Assembly (NCBI RefSeq): GCF_905220415.1
Contig: NC_059552.1
Location: 139,001-203,000 of the forward strand
Reading direction: 5' to 3'
DNA: 64,000 nt
From: Colias croceus
Lineage: Eukaryota; Arthropoda; Insecta; Lepidoptera; Pieridae
Within the stretch, counting starts at the first letter, position 1; every line of letters begins with the position of its first letter. The position numbers and the translations under genes were made by a program. The notes beneath the pieces were generated by a model. The model did not search any database and had not been told where the DNA came from. It worked only from the letters and a program-made list of their open reading frames with translations. Shown piece after piece: positions 22,903-34,920 of this stretch.

Positions 22903-25355
22903 AAAGAATTACCTACAAAACTTTTACTAAATAAAAGAATAAAATTTATCTTTTAATAATGATCAGTCTTTTTTTTATGAATCGCGAATAGAGTACATGA
23001 ATAACTTATAGTACGGTAGATGTAACTGTTTATAAATGTGATACAACAAAAATAAACAAAAAATGAAATTGTGATGAAAAGGAAATGTAATAAAGAATGA
23101 GCTATTCAAAACAGACTTGTAACAGAAATGGAAATCAAATCTGACAACACTACGGTAAATATTGGCTGTAATACAAGAGTTTGTTCTGAGATGGAATGCT
23201 CGAAAGAAATATAATTTATAAAGAAGTTTTAACTCAATGTTTCGAAGCTGCTCTTTATTTGGATCTCTTGGATCTTCCGGATGCCAATAATTTTAAGAAT
23301 TTACGGCGAGCGCCCAAAAATGCAAATCTGTTAATGGGTTTAAATATTTATGAGACATTTTAACGGTTTTGTTTTTAATTTTTAAATGTTTTTATTGAAC
23401 AGTATTATACAATTATTGTAATTCATTAAATATGTCAATAGTAAGATAAAGCGTATCTACATTTTGCTCATTGGTAATTATTGTGATAATAAATTTCACA
23501 TTCGAATATAATTATTCTCTTTAATTCAAAGTATATTCAAAGTCTTACCTTAAGCCATAGACAGTAATCAAGCAACAAGCAAAAGTAATTTGTGTATATT
23601 TATTTAAAATGCAATTTTATTGTAACCTAAAATTAAAAACTAACCTACAATAATAACACTGATTCATCAATCAAAAACAAAAATTGATTGATTAAAATAT
23701 GTGATCATTATTGCTGTATCTAAAACAATGAACGCAAAGTTTTCAATTGTAAGGTTACAATGTTGAACAAATTACGGAGGCTTGAGTGGAAAGTAATTAA
23801 AAATATATAACCCATGTTAGCATTGACGCGGGTCCCTGGCGCATCACCTGCTCGATACAAAACACGATTACTCGTTACATTATCAATTAAATTTGTTTAA
23901 TTACATTTCCCTAATGTGTGAAAGTGTAATTATATTGAGGGTATTTTCACTAGATATTGTAGAGGGTTTATTTGTATTTTGTAACGTTGCAAAAGACATA
24001 GCAGCTCCTTTTTGTAAAGTTATAATCGATGGTTTCGTATAATCGTTTGCAAGAAGATGAAGATCTGCCAGTGTGGTGATTAAACATTGCTATGATCTCA
24101 GCTAATATTACTTACCGCTAGTTTCTAAGCTTTGGCTCAATATGTTGTTACGTATCTATGATCACTCAACAATTTTTAGTCGGTTTTTGCTTGGACGAAG
24201 TATAAACCGAATTTATAAAGGAAAAATATCCTAATATAGTCCAATTTGCGATCCGTAGTCCTGGCCGTCTGCATTGAATTTAGTCAGCTCTATCCGAGCC
24301 TTGCGTGCAGCTGTTATAAGGACAAGGACCAAGTTTGCTGCACGGAATCTCAGGTATATACTACACATAGCTAAGATTTAGGTCGAAACCATACCTAAAT
24401 AATTATAGCCAAAATTAGTACCAAAACTGCCATACTATCACGCAGAAATGATTAAACCGATTTCTCGTATTCAATGTTGTTTGTATTTGTGCCAGTAAGC
24501 AGGAGCAGTCAGGACAGGCTCTACATATTACTTTTTTAATTGACGATATATTTATACAAAAAATATGTGGCTGATTTTTTAATCCCAATTACAAATTCAT
24601 AGAGACTTGTGAACTACACCAGAAAAGTTTATCCTCTGAGCTCCGTCGCTATGGCGAGGAATTAATTTTATAACAAATCTAATAAAAAGTGAATTATCCT
24701 AAACATTAAGTGTAAAAGTTACGCTTTACGATATTTTAATATCTTTATACCGGTTTTGTTTATTATGACGACAGATTATAGCACTAAGACGCGAGTGAAG
24801 CTAACTTTGGACTAATCAGAGAGATTACGGCGAGTGAGCGCCTCAAACCGGAATTCGTAAGTACTTTACAGTTTGCGCAAGAAATATTTAAATTCTTCAG
24901 GTGTTTGTTTAGTCCATTGTGATGGTTTAAATTGCGACTTGTTTAGCATAACTTTTATAAGGATTACGATAGGACAAGTAAATCGGATTTTGAAGCTCTC
25001 AAAACTTATTGTCTTAATGCTGAATAATATTTAAATGTGAATTTACATAATATTAAGTGCTTCGTTTGTGTAGTTGTCGACTGTAAAGCTAGAGATGCTG
25101 TATTATAATATATACAGCATGTAAACGGCTACGGCTTTTCCTAAATGTATAATAATACTTCTGAGGTAGTTATTCTAGATGATTCATGACAATTGATTTT
25201 CCCCTAGCCTAGGAAAGTTCATGTAGAGCCAACAAATAAAATATATGTTTTACGATTATTGTTATTGATTACTCAACTCAACTCAACAAATAATGTAGTC
25301 GGTAAGATTCATTCAACATACTCAGCATCATTTAACATAAAAACACCCACGCTGT
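22903..25355. other. AT-rich non-coding DNA with small islands
   Basis: No gene seen. Weak islands at about 23245-23335 (includes the octamer ATGCAAAT), 23820-23870, 24240-24340 and 24770-24860 may be regulatory fragments. Confidence 0.35.
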
Positions 25356-25359
25356 CAAT

Positions 25360-25760
25360 TACGTTACGCGCAACGCAATACTACTGAGTATTGCTATTTT
25401 CATAAGCAATAGTATTGAAACTATACATATCCATGAAAAGCCGGTACTCCTAGAGAACAGATCCACAGAAAGAGGTCTTTCTCTGAAACATGCTCCAGTC
25501 GCACATCGACTAGGCGAGCTTACAACTGAAAATGATCGTCGATAATGAAACAAAATGCCCCACGTTCTCATAAGCCGAGCGCTATAAGGCCCAATGAAGG
25601 TTTTATTTAATCCGTCAGTTATTAGCCCAAGTCAGGATAATTATCCCTCGTGAGGAAGTGGAATGACCTTTCAACCTGTAATGAGATTAACCATAGCTTT
25701 TATTTCTGAGATCGTTCGGCACGTGACGGTGTCTTTTACCGTGACCTACTTGTACAAGGT
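25360..25760. promoter_or_regulatory. unique GC-richer island with palindromes
   Basis: GCAATACT and AGTATTGC form an 8-bp hairpin around ACTG (25375-25394), and a third GCAATA follows near 25405. GGATAATTATCC (25635-25646) is a perfect palindrome of homeodomain-type cores. A 70-codon minus-strand frame (25359-25571) exists but has no donor/acceptor support. A regulatory element is favoured. Confidence 0.35.
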
Positions 25761-26515
25761 GTATAAGGTGGAAATAATGGCGTCATTGTATTTAAATTAC
25801 TGAAATGTGTATGGGAGGATGTGAAGGCTTTGTTTCGTTGCCCATATGTATATGGGGTTCTTTACATTCAATTTTATTTTGGGATATTTAATTATATTTG
25901 TTTGCAGTATTATTTTATGACACAATACATTTTATACACAAACGATAAAATAACATACAAGCCCCTTATTCTTCATTTAATTTGGTGCTCGGCGTAAAAC
26001 TTTATTTAGTATACTAAATAGTTTAATAAGATTTAGCAATTAAAGTTAACAAAAACGAAATATCACATTTAATCATTCGCAAGAAGTTTATATTATCTAC
26101 ATGTTCTTTTTAACTAATAATTTAATTAAATTAAATTAATCCTCCAATATAACAATTAACGTGAAAAACAAATGTGACAAAGTTCTCAGGTTCACTAACC
26201 ACTACGCACATAGAGCTAGAGCATCGGCATTATGTAAATAACACAAAATAAATATGTTTTATGCAAAAAAAATTGGAACAAAAGCAATAGGCGAGCCGCT
26301 TGTCATACGAACAATGAAATCGTCGGAACTTTTTCCACGTCCCCGTAATTGCACTTTGAAGACGCTCCAATTCATTCAGAGACAACCCAATTAAGAAATG
26401 TTTATGCAAATGCCCTTTCAAGTATATATTTCCAAATATTAGCGCTCTAAGTATCGTCGAGGGTAAAAAAGGTTCAAATATCCATCCAATCTTAACGTTT
26501 TCGAAGGGACGATAT
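25761..26515. other. AT-rich non-coding DNA
   Basis: Nothing recognised. Confidence 0.4.
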
Positions 26516-26519
26516 TATG

Positions 26520-26760
26520 CTGGGGCACGGCTTCTTCCATTCTTAGTGATTTAATTTCCTCCCATATTACAAACATGTTTTAGCATAATTTAAAGGAAAT
26601 TGATCTTTGCAGCTTTCTGAATAAGGCGGAGGTTGCGGCAGCGTGACGCGGGTACCGCTTAGGATTTGTTATTGACAGTAATACGCCAAGTTTCATGCTT
26701 GTATCATCGGCGAAGGGGTGAAATATTGGAGATTGCTTACTTAACGTGAAATGTTTCCAT
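26520..26760. promoter_or_regulatory. GC-richer unique island
   Basis: Includes GCTGGGGCACGGCTTC, AAGGCGGAGGTTGCGGCAGC and CGCGGGTACCGC. No coding frame with splice borders. Role inferred from composition. Confidence 0.25.
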
Positions 26761-26921
26761 TTTTGAAGGTACGAGATTGTGTACCTGCATTTTATAAATC
26801 TATTAAGTATATAGGTTATTATTAAAAGGAGGTGAGTTAAGATTTTTTCAGTTTCAGTTCAGTGTCTGGGTTGCCAAATATGGATTTATTGCGAAACTAA
26901 ATAATACATCTTTATTTTATA

Positions 26922-27090
26922 CTAGCGGTCCGCCCCGGCTTCGCCCGTGGTACATATTAACGTTTTCTCTACATAAGAACCATCCTCGTACTTCAAGGAA
27001 TATAATAAAAAAAGAATTATCGAAATCGGTTCAGCCGTTCTCGAGTTATGGAATTACAACGAAAAGTGGCATTGATTTTTATATATTAGA
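26922..27090 (-). mobile_element. short Helitron-like element, second subfamily
   Basis: On the minus strand it starts TCTAATATATAAAAATCAAT and ends in a hairpin-like CACGGGCGAAGCCGGGGCGG followed by CGCTAG. The end matches the element at 33945-34112 (GGGCGAAGCCGGGGCGGACC then GCTAG). The 169-bp body contains ACGGCTGAACCGATTTCGAT. Confidence 0.75.
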
Positions 27091-27139
27091 ATATAAATGA
27101 CTTTTTCAATTCAACGTAAAAATAATAACTTCCAATAAA

Positions 27140-27353
27140 TCTATACTAATATTATAAATGCGAAAGTAACTCTGTCTGTCTGTTACTCAATCCCGCCTTA
27201 ACTACTGAACCAATTTGCATGAAATTTGGTATATAGATATTTTGATACCCGAGAAAGGACATAGGATAGGTTTTATCCCGGAAATCCCACGGGAACGGGA
27301 ACTATGCGGGTTTTTCTTTGACTGCGCGGGCGATGCCGCGGGTGGAAAGCTAG
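27140..27353 (+). mobile_element. non-autonomous Helitron-like element
   Basis: TC start (TCTATACTAATATTATAAAT), CTAG end, inserted between A and T, with 3' hairpin GCGCGGGCGATGCCGCGGG. It is nearly collinear with 18925-19165 and slightly shorter because of fewer CTGT units. Only 49 bp separate it from the opposite-strand element at 26922-27090. Confidence 0.85.
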
Positions 27354-28875
27354 TTATAATATAATATCATACCTAATTATAGAGGTAGGGTAAAATAAAT
27401 AATAATATGTATGTAAATAAATAGTTTTTTCAGGACATTGATTAAATCGTGGGAATAATTTGGTTTGTATGTTTCACAAAGATATAATTCGTTTTTCTCT
27501 ACACACGTTGTCACTAACGTGGTCGTCGTTTAACATTTTTCATATATACTCGGAAATATGTCACAGCGTGAATCGTTTTAGCTGTTTAATATAAACTATA
27601 GTTACAAAATACAAAAAAGAAATCTACATAAACTAACTACGAATGGGTCCTCTGTGAATGGGTCAGTGTATTCAGGTATTTATTGCGTCCACCAAATTTT
27701 AATTAAACATATTTGTCTATATTTTAATAACAGACAGGTTTAATCACTTTATAATACACTTCTGTAGCAATAAATTATTGTTACAAATGATATTAATTAG
27801 CCGTTAATGAAAGGCTAAACGTAGGTTATTTAATTTGCGGCGGACGCGGTGAACGCTCTGCCGCTTAGTGTTAACAAAACATATAATATTAAAACGATTT
27901 AAATTATTAACAAGCAAATATTGACAATATGTTATAAAGTATCTATAAACATTAAATATTGTATTTTAAATAAATAAACGGTAACTGTGTGTATTTAATC
28001 TTATATTTAATAGTGAAATACGTTATCCTGTGTTTGCTTTCTATTTACATTTTGTTTACGTCTCGGTTCTATTTGAAAATAATGTGTACTTGAAAACAAA
28101 AGACTAACGTACATATTTTGTCCCTAAAATTATACACGTCTAAACAAAGACTTATTATAATTATATTGTACCTATTTGACCGCTAAATTCTGCCAATAAC
28201 GTTGTTGACGGTGGACATAGGTGAAAAATTTTTGCAACGTTTTTGACTAATTTTTGCAGTGAAAAGTGCTTTCGATTGGTTTCACTATGTCTGAATAAAT
28301 TATTTGGCAACGATTAAAATACATGCATTTAAAAATATAAAAGTTAAAGATAATTCTAAATTGTCACTTAAATTGCTTTAAAAAGCTCAACTAAAATATT
28401 ATTCTTCATCCCTATAGATTAGGTATATTCTCAACATTAACATGTAGATTTCCACGAGTCTCGTGTAATCCGGCTGAGCAGCGGAGAGTAATGCGATAGT
28501 TTGTTAGTTTTCAATAGTCTTAAAACGATAAGTTGGTACGAGTCAGATGTAAGACACAATTAGAGGAGAAACAACAAGTTGCTCGCTGCAAGAGAATAAT
28601 GGAGTGGAACGCAACTCAGTGGACGGGCCACGAAATGGGATCTACTTTTTAATTGATTATTTTTTGTCATTTTTAACGTTTTTCTTAATACTTTTATTTT
28701 CTACAATTTCTGTAAGACTGGTAATAACTTTTAAAGGAATGAATGGAATTTCATACAGATTCTGATCTTTGTCAATTAAAATTTGCCACATAAATATTTC
28801 AGTGATTTTATAACAGGGCAATATAGTTTTAAATACATAGTTAGTACATATACAAACGACCTTAAATTATGATGA
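27354..28875. other. AT-rich non-coding DNA
   Basis: No gene or repeat recognised. A slightly GC-richer stretch lies at about 28450-28640. Confidence 0.4.
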
Positions 28876-28942
28876 TACGATTACTACTGACGCGGTCTAC
28901 TCGTTACTATAATCATTATAGTGTTATTTTGTAGCCTCTCAC

Positions 28943-29026
28943 CTACATATCTACGTATCATTAGTCGCTCGTCCAGACCTCTCGGTTCATGGCCCACAGC
29001 GAGCTTAAATACCACGTAGAGAGGTT
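28943..29026 (-). CDS. weak candidate for a short internal exon
   Basis: On the minus strand an 84-nt block is flanked by acceptor CACTTACAG and donor GTGAGAGG (TAG before it), within a 70-codon open frame that ends at 28884. The implied segment includes PLYVVFKLAVGHEPRGLDER and would be in phase 1 on both sides. Local GC content is raised. No domain is recognised. A chance pairing of splice-like signals in a regulatory island is a real alternative. Confidence 0.22.
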
Positions 29027-29099
29027 CTGTAAGTGTGTTTGCGATGTTTTGTAAAACTTGCGTGTTGTGACGTCGAACCGCCGCGCGCCGCGTCATAAG

Positions 29100-29975
29100 A
29101 GTTTTACTCTATTTATGTATCGAATAAAAAGTTAGCATTCTCTTCGTAATACATTATATGATAATAATATTTGCCCCGATTTCGCTTGGCTTCAATTATA
29201 AGACAAGTACCTAAACATTACTTCTATTAATTGATGTCTATGGAGTAAATTTTAGCTGTTTAATAAGTAATAAATATTCAATGATCAAAATATTTAAGCT
29301 TTGTTCAAAGAACTAGGTATATAATATTAGAAAATTAATCTATAAATATTTCAATTAATAATTATGGATGAGTTACTATGTCCAAATTAAAACACTAAAC
29401 AGAAAATAAACCTTTTTATTTAGTTACACCATGGCTATTGAACTTAATATAAAAATAAAGAAGTAATGAAAATTACCTATCTAATGAGAGCACTCAAGTA
29501 TAACACACAAACACCTAAATTTGGTGTTAAATATATTTGAAAAGGACTATTTAAGAGCATAGAGTTAAATTCTAGAGATTTCAGGCAGAAATCTCACTTT
29601 AAAACTGAACATCTCTTAAACTGCGATTACTTTATAAAAATCAAAGATGTAGTCATGTTATTTGTGAAAAATAATGTTCATATTATGCTTTATGAACATA
29701 AAGGAATTACATGTACACCAATATTCGAATGAAAAAAAAAAATACTTTTCGTCTGTGTTATTTAAAACTAAATATATTATACAATTTTTTAAAACCTTCC
29801 TCGAAAACCACGCTATCAATTAGTGAATAAAGAATAAAAATCAGTGATGCAGCTTTGCAGTGGAGGACGTTGTTTTATCATGTAGTGATCTATTAAAACA
29901 ATCGTTTCAAAAAATACGAACACTTTATAAGATTAAGTCACATCATCCATGTAACTGTCATCAGACCGCGTAAAT
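29100..29975. other. AT-rich non-coding DNA
   Basis: Nothing recognised. Confidence 0.45.
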
Positions 29976-29979
29976 ATGA

Positions 29980-30245
29980 AACGATCTGTATACGCAGCGA
30001 TGAAAAGTTTTCTCAAAAGTGCTTGAGAGCGCTGTAACAAAGCGAGTGTTCAAGTGAAACTGTTCCGTTTATTTCTAAGAGCTCTGATTAACTCGAAAGC
30101 AGCAACAAAAGCGGTGTATCGGGGGCGCTTTTTGCGCTTGAAATGGCGCGGAAAGCCCACTATCGGCCCTCGTTCATCCAGGATGAATGAATGGAAATTT
30201 CGTGCACCGGCCCCCATCGAGGAAGCATTCCTGTGATACATTGCC
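29980..30245. promoter_or_regulatory. GC-richer island open on both strands
   Basis: Frames of 60 (plus, 30054-30236) and 63 (minus, 30241-30050) codons overlap the same sequence. The minus frame includes FHSFILDERGPIVGF and a basic KRKKRPR patch, and a CACAG acceptor-like site lies at its 5' side. Openness on both strands argues for compositional constraint rather than a gene. A conserved non-coding element is the preferred reading; a terminal exon is possible. Confidence 0.3.
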
Positions 30246-31175
30246 CACTTTGTGTTTTGACACCATTCTTTACTGTAAAGTATTTTAAAGATCTTTTCAA
30301 AATAAATTGCTGCTTAAAATTAACGTGTATAATTTTCTTTACTTTAAATGTGAGATGCTTCAGCGTGTCTTTTGTCGTGTAGTGGTGTTTCAGTCATCTG
30401 CATTGCATGTTTTGTATGCCCTCGATATGATTGTGTTTACATGTAAGGGTTAATTATTCTAAATAAAGACGAGAAAGAAAGATGAAAGTATCAAAACTAA
30501 TTTAAAGCATAGGCGAATTTCTGAAACTCTGTTGAAGTCAATTATTTTTGTTTTATTGTTTAATATATAAAACCTGTATATTGAATTTCTATTAAAATTG
30601 AAATACTAGCACAATATCATTTCAAAAATTTGGCTGAAATAAAACGAAGTTTTTACAATAAAATTATGCATTCATTGTTATTATTATGCAGTTGTTACCT
30701 ACTGAAACTAGGTACTTCTCTATCACGTAAACTCATTTTAAAGAAAATTCTAAGTGATCTAAATACTTACAATTAGATCAAACATGGGTATCAGTCTCCA
30801 TCACGCAGCAGTGTCGCGGGGTCGGAAGTCTTACATCCATCATGATCCATCAGACGTGTTTGCCGCAACTACGTAAATTATGTGGACTTACGCATTACTA
30901 GGACCACTTGGCTGGTTTTGTTTTGTAAAAAACAGAAAAGCTAGTTTTAAGAAGCTGTTAAAAGAAATTCTAGTAGTTATCTACTGATATGAAAAAAAGT
31001 AGTAGAATGCTTTCGGTATTATTTGGCAACTGAATATTTAAAAAAGTTAATTAACTATACAACGCTATTATTAAATTAAATTAAGGCTTTTAACTTAAAA
31101 ATTCATAGTACTTATCTATTATAACTTACAGGTACATTTGGATGTAACAAATGAAGGAAATGTGATTCTATATAA
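30246..31175. other. AT-rich non-coding DNA
   Basis: No gene recognised. A small GC-richer patch lies at about 30795-30900. Confidence 0.4.
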
Positions 31176-31179
31176 TAAA

Positions 31180-31411
31180 CTAGCTTTCCACCCGCAGCTT
31201 CGCCCGCGCAGTCAAAGAAAAACCCGCATAGTTCCCGTTCCCGTGGGATTTCCGGGATTACTTCATTTTCCCGGGATAAAAGTAGCCTATGTCCTGTCTC
31301 GGGTATCAAAATATCTCTATACCAAATTTCATGCAAGTTCAGTAGTTAAGGCGTGATTGAGTAACAGACAGACAGACAGAGTTACTTTCGCATTTATAAT
31401 ATTAGAATGGA
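31180..31411 (-). mobile_element. non-autonomous Helitron-like element
   Basis: Minus-strand copy: TCCATTCTAATATTATAAAT at the right edge, CTAG at the left edge, 3' hairpin in GCGCGGGCGAAGCTGCGGG, insertion between A and T. Collinear with 18925 and 41497. ORFs on both strands over this block are shadows. Confidence 0.85.
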
Positions 31412-32090
31412 TTACATCTGTCACCAAGCTAATAGAAACATCATATTAATTTTATATTGGTGTCTTTTACCATTCTGATTTTTGATCACATAATATTTTA
31501 TCAAGTCTTTACAGATGTAAGTAATTTTTGGTTTTCATTGGGTCCAAATTAAGTCAGGGCATCTTGATTGTAATATTACTTCGCTTACAACGTAATATTA
31601 AAAGCAGCCATAGTTTGAATATTTTAATAAGGATTGCTTAAATTTTCTTTGTGCATATATTCTGTTCCAAGGTAAATTAATAAAAGCAGATAATATAACG
31701 ACATGGCAAATACGAGTCAAATTATTTACATGCACTAACCACTTATCCCGGCTCCGGCCGAGTTGAGGTGGAATAAATTTTTTTGCTTACGTTGTTCGCT
31801 CACAAAATGATTGATTAGATTGAGAAGTTTCTCAGTTTCAGTTTTCATTCCTTAATCATAATAAATAATAAAATTCAAATCCTCTGTGTAATATCAGTTA
31901 AAATAAAATGAATGAATGCTACAATGCATCAAATAATAAATCGGATTACTTTTATTGAAAATCAAGTCAAACAAAACAAAAACAAAAGCTGACATCCAGT
32001 GACATCGATACGTCTTATTTATGTATTTATGACTAATTGGTGTGGAAATTAAGATATATCTGACTTGGCAAGTCGATTCGTTCCATTTCA
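31412..32090. other. AT-rich non-coding DNA
   Basis: Nothing firm; a small CCCGGCTCCGGCCGAG patch lies near 31748. Confidence 0.4.
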
Positions 32091-32094
32091 AACC

Positions 32095-32390
32095 CAAAGC
32101 TCGTCACTTAAGGTATAATATCAAACGGAGTTATGCAAATGGGAGTCAAAGGTGACGTTACATTTTATGAGTTGTGTGTTGGAGAGGAAAATGTTTGTAT
32201 GTTTGTTTGTTCGAGTGAGCCGAGCTGTAAACACGCTGTTATTTGTGTGCCGAGGAGCTTTCGCGTGGAAATAACAATAATGTTATGTTCAATAGGCACT
32301 TGGAAGAAATTTCCGTGTAATTTCATAAGCCTCGAAATATTTGATGAATATATTTTCGTAGATTCTGTATGAGTGCTGCTTATGTAATAT
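32095..32390. promoter_or_regulatory. unique island with POU octamer
   Basis: A perfect octamer ATGCAAAT lies at 32133-32140 and a CAAAGGTGACG motif follows. Frames of 79 codons (plus) and 99 codons (minus) cover the same bases. Dual openness and lack of splice borders favour regulatory DNA over a gene. Confidence 0.3.
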
Positions 32391-33050
32391 GAAAAAGAGT
32401 ACTTAATATATACGTGTTTATAAACAGAATAAAGAGGCTGTGAATTGTTGCGTACCTTCCGCAATATTTATTATACAATACATAATTCTGGGAAATTAAT
32501 CAATAAAATCAGTTCAATTTCATTTTGAATGATGTTTAACACAATTTATATATTTAAATAATAATAAGTTTTAATTAAATTCCTGCACAAACTATCATGA
32601 CCTATAAAAGCTCTAATCAAGCTTTTAAAATAGATTCTTAAATAGATAAAGGTTGTGCGTAGTTAGAAAGAGGAGTCAAGTATCCTAAAAATAAACGTTA
32701 TGGAGGAGATTAGATAACATATTATAATACAAATAATACGAATAAAGGAATAAGTTTTGCCTTCCAATCATATCGAAATATTTTGTTCAATATGATATTC
32801 AAGTACAACTTAATAGGATATTTTCAATGAACATTATCTGTTTAATACTTAATTATGTAGATATAAAAGATTTTTTCTAAAAGTTTATATTATATTGTGT
32901 TAAATTGTGGTGGCATTATACCACATGCATGGCAGGCATGGTACAAATATGATACTCTCAAACATGCACCTCTAAACAGTGAATAAGTGAATATATAAAA
33001 CTGTAAAGAACTAGCAACAAGCAGTATATCAACGAGAAACAGTATCTATA
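32391..33050. other. AT-rich non-coding DNA
   Basis: Nothing recognised. Confidence 0.45.
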
Positions 33051-33054
33051 AAAG

Positions 33055-33235
33055 CTGATGGACAACACAGCGAGTGTTGACGGGACGAGCGATACGACAA
33101 TTTATGTCTACAATTGATGATCAACGCTTTTAATAGCAAATCCGTCACTCCGTACACGGGAGCGATTACCATGGCAACTGTAATGGCTCATATTGTACGG
33201 TGTGATGGGAAGTGGTAAATATATTATGGTGGCAA
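33055..33235. promoter_or_regulatory. unique island containing an RFX-type X-box
   Basis: ATTACCATGGCAAC at 33165-33178 differs from the palindromic RFX X-box (GTTRCCATGGYAAC) at one position. The surrounding 180 bp is GC-richer than its flanks and has no coding support. A perfect X-box occurs at 39813. Confidence 0.4.
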
Positions 33236-33944
33236 TATACAACAGGACTATGTGTATATAAGTTAAAATATAAGCTTTATTCACGACTATGAATACTAAA
33301 ATTACTAAAAGTAGCCAAGAGAATGTTAACAACACTCTAAAGAGAGATAAATAATTAAAATAAATTAATATTTAAATCCAAATATTTCGATCGAAAATAA
33401 GCTTGGTTCCTTATACACAAAACAGTAACAAAAGAGAAATACGCTTTTATCGTAAAAGGACCACAAGCTAATATATTAGGCAATCACTGCACCGGAGAGC
33501 TCTCGCTGCAGTAAGAACAATTTGGTCGAGGACACTCATACAATATGCATACAAATCCGGTTCGATCCGGCTCAAGGTAATATCCTCCGAAGGGCCAAAT
33601 TGGCAATCGTGTGGACGAAAATATACAGAGAATCCGCCAATGATAGCGGATATTTTATTCAATGAAACTTTGATAAGTAGCATTTTGTATTCGTTTTTAG
33701 CTTGGTTTAAGTTTTATTAAATTGGAAATGTCGGGGTCACAAATTAGCAGAGATTGAAAGCATTATCGATTTATGTTTCATGTATGCCGATTTAATATTT
33801 TTTTTAGCAAATAAAAATATACTAGCAGCTCTAGATTTTATTATATTTATTTGATACTTAATATCTACTGCAAATGTAATTGCAATGCGCTATACAATAT
33901 AAAATTTATATTATGTTATTTATCGTGACAATCTATACCAATTA
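33236..33944. other. mostly AT-rich non-coding DNA
   Basis: A GC-richer patch at 33480-33660 is open in a 71-codon minus-strand frame but has no clear splice signals. Confidence 0.35.
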
Positions 33945-34112
33945 TCTTTAATATATATAAATCTCGTGTCACAATGTTTGTCCTCAATGGACTCCTAAAC
34001 CACTTAACCGATTATAATAAAATTCGCACACCATGTGCAGTTCGATCTAACTTGAGAGATAGGATAGTTTAAACATGTAGGTACCACGGGCGAAGCCGGG
34101 GCGGACCGCTAG
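33945..34112 (+). mobile_element. short Helitron-like element, second subfamily
   Basis: Starts TCTTTAATATATATAAATCT, ends GGACCGCTAG, inserted between A and T, with the 3' stem-loop region CACGGGCGAAGCCGGGGCGG. The 3' end matches the minus-strand element at 26922. The body has ACCACTTAACCGATTATAAT. Non-coding. Confidence 0.8.
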
Positions 34113-34640
34113 TTATTAAAAAAAATATAGATAATCAGCAAAGTCGTTAATTTTGTGACATTATTTACTGCATTCTCATGAGTGTTAATACGATGCATTA
34201 GGTTATTAAGCCCCAATTTATAGTCACAATGGTATAATGTAAAAGCAAATAAAAGCACAGTTGTTAAGAAGCAGTTCGCATCGAGTACATTAGTCGTGCG
34301 GAGCGGGACAGGCCAGTTGCGAATAAATCCCGAATCTTGCTCTCAAAGCGCTCATTTTTAATCAAACGCAAGGCATGGGTGGTCGCGGTTTTAAGGCAAT
34401 AACATTTTATAAGTGTTGTGATTCTGGTCAAATCGAAATCAAATAAGTAATATATTTATGAACCATTCATGCATACACTATGCTAGATACCATTCTAACA
34501 ATAAATATTTTCAAATATTCCTAATTATAAATATCCACACTTTACTACAGATCAAAATACACAAGATTTCGTCACATAACGATAGACGCATGCTTGCATC
34601 TTGCGTAGAATCAATCAAAACGGCTGGTTGACAAAAGGAT
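34113..34640. other. non-coding DNA
   Basis: A small GC-richer patch lies at about 34270-34390; otherwise nothing recognised. Confidence 0.35.
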
Positions 34641-34644
34641 TGAT

Positions 34645-34893
34645 GAGCGGCTGTCGTGACGTTGCGTTGGCGTTGCCGTGCGGCACGATGAAAGAATGAT
34701 CAGCAGCTGACGCGACGTTGCCGCACCTCACGAAGAACTCATGATAAGCGGCTTTCGCGACGATGCCGTGCCTCACGATGAAAACATGAAGAGCTGCTGA
34801 TGCGACGTTGCCGTGCCGCACGATGAAAGCGTGAAAAGCGGCTGACGTGATGTTGCCGCACCGCACGCCGCATGCATGACGCGACGTTGCTGT
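34645..34893 (-). repeat. 45-bp minisatellite with an open minus-strand frame
   Basis: About four and a half units of 45 bp, each with GACGTTGCCG, CACGATGAAA and AGCGGCTGA-like blocks. Because 45 is a multiple of three, the minus strand reads as a 15-residue repeat (FIVRHGNVASAALHV and variants such as FIVRHGIVAKAAYHE) inside a 101-codon frame (34920-34615). It could be a coding repeat, but no signal peptide, splice site or conserved flank supports a gene; a minisatellite is the safe call. Confidence 0.75.
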
Positions 34894-34920
34894 AAAACGC
34901 AAGCTTCTTGCGTTATTCAA

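Noticed and set aside
32133..32464. 79- and 99-codon frames on opposite strands
   Set aside because: Both open over the same unique island without splice sites; a regulatory reading is simpler.
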